From an uncultured Prevotella sp. (GTDB lineage: Bacteria > Bacteroidota > Bacteroidia > Bacteroidales > Bacteroidaceae): 7,636 bases of DNA. Made by a program: the position numbers and the translations under genes. Where the stretch lies: positions 1 through 7,636 of the forward strand of contig CALFIY010000089.1 of NCBI GenBank assembly GCA_937877595.1. The letters run 5' to 3'. The notes under the pieces are model-generated. The model did no database searches. It was given only the letters and a program-made list of their open reading frames with translations, and was not told the origin of the DNA. Each line of letters begins with the position of its first letter. Positions within the stretch are counted from its first letter, which is position 1. Positions 7,322 to 7,636 of this stretch are shown here, in pieces.

Positions 7322-7352
7322 TTTGCTGAGAAGAGAAAAAGGCTTACCTTTG
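7322..7352 (+). promoter_or_regulatory. Bacteroidetes-type promoter of etfB
   Basis: TTTG (7322-7325), a 19-base spacer, then TACCTTTG (7345-7352) match the TTTG / TAnnTTTG consensus of the Bacteroidetes primary sigma factor. A T-run (7316-7324) precedes it. The leader would be about 35-40 bases, ending in an A/T-rich stretch before ATG 7396. Confidence 0.85.
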
Positions 7353-7395
7353 CCGCCGAATAGTTGCAACATTCTTTTTTTATATTTATATTTTT

Positions 7396-7636
7396 ATGGC
7401 ATTGAACATTGTTGTGCTGGCCAAGCAAGTGCCAGACACCCGCAACGTGGGTAAGGACGCCATGACAGCAGAAGGCACCGTGAACCGTGCCGCCTTACCC
7501 GCCATCTTCAACCCAGAAGATCTGAATGCCCTGGAGCAGGCTCTCCGCCTGAAAGAACAACATCCGGGCTCTAAAGTAGGAATCCTCACGATGGGTCCTC
7601 CACGTGCAGGAGAGATTATCCGTCAGGGACTTTATC
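7396..7636 (+). CDS. etfB: Electron transfer flavoprotein subunit beta (5' part, runs off window)
   Basis: The first 80 codons are visible, starting MALNIVVLAKQVPDT. EtfB, with EtfA, forms the FAD-binding heterodimer that passes electrons between acyl-CoA dehydrogenases and other redox partners in the cytoplasm. The family signs are the N-terminal beta strand followed by KQVPDT, the NPEDLNALEQALRLKEQ helix (equivalent to the N-xxD-xxAxExAlxLKE stretch of FixA/EtfB), and the strand VGILTMGPP followed by A at the start of the nucleotide-binding fold. Family members are usually about 250-290 residues, so roughly a third is present. The ATG at 7396 lies 43 bases after a strong promoter box and has no Shine-Dalgarno sequence, as usual in the phylum. 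etfA and an acyl-CoA dehydrogenase gene commonly follow, but they would lie outside the window. Confidence 0.95.
   Translation, partial: MALNIVVLAKQVPDTRNVGKDAMTAEGTVNRAALPAIFNPEDLNALEQALRLKEQHPGSKVGILTMGPPRAGEIIRQGLY

Noticed and set aside
7246..7589. Minus-strand open frames over the divergent promoter and etfB start
   Set aside because: They overlap a consensus promoter and a clear etfB coding sequence and encode nothing recognisable.

Overview
The window looks like chromosomal DNA of a Bacteroidales bacterium, most likely Prevotella/Segatella-like. Three things point there. Two upstream regions carry the Bacteroidetes -7 box TAnnTTTG, one of them with a well-spaced TTTG -33 element. Two unrelated secreted proteins end in the short tail '(K/R)G(L/I)xxxNGKK' typical of Prevotella secreted proteins. 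The large extracellular protein is built from modules common in that group (Big_2-like, chitobiase C-terminal-like, InlB/'Listeria-Bacteroides' repeat-like). No RNA gene, mobile element, CRISPR array or SusC/SusD pair is visible.

Layout. (1) Positions 2-3476 (+) hold the 3' part of a gene for a very large multidomain secreted/surface protein; its start codon lies left of the window. (2) 3513-3677 (+) encodes a 54-residue acidic protein 36 bases downstream, followed by an intrinsic terminator at 3697-3740. (3) 3741-3943 is a convergent intergenic gap with degenerate 21-22 bp repeats and a second terminator (3857-3903) serving the opposite strand. (4) 6824-7192 and 3944-6802 (both -) form a two-gene unit: a 122-residue secreted protein with a sorting-type tail, then a 952-residue family PL1 pectate lyase with a perfect Shine-Dalgarno sequence. 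(5) 7193-7395 is a divergent promoter region. (6) 7396-7636 (+) is the first 80 codons of etfB, electron transfer flavoprotein beta subunit.

The most notable observation is at the left edge. A run of nine G (28-36) lies inside the signal peptide of the large surface protein. Upstream of the run the hydrophobic signal-peptide core reads in one frame; downstream, the cleavage site and the whole mature protein read in another. Removing one G restores a continuous signal peptide (LLTTMLLLMGGANTAWA, then E). This is what a slipped-strand, on/off phase-variable surface protein would look like, captured in the off state, although a sequencing or assembly error would look the same.

The genes suggest a gut or rumen polysaccharide user: a secreted pectin-cleaving enzyme, a possibly switchable surface protein, and an unrelated housekeeping electron-transfer gene starting at the right edge.
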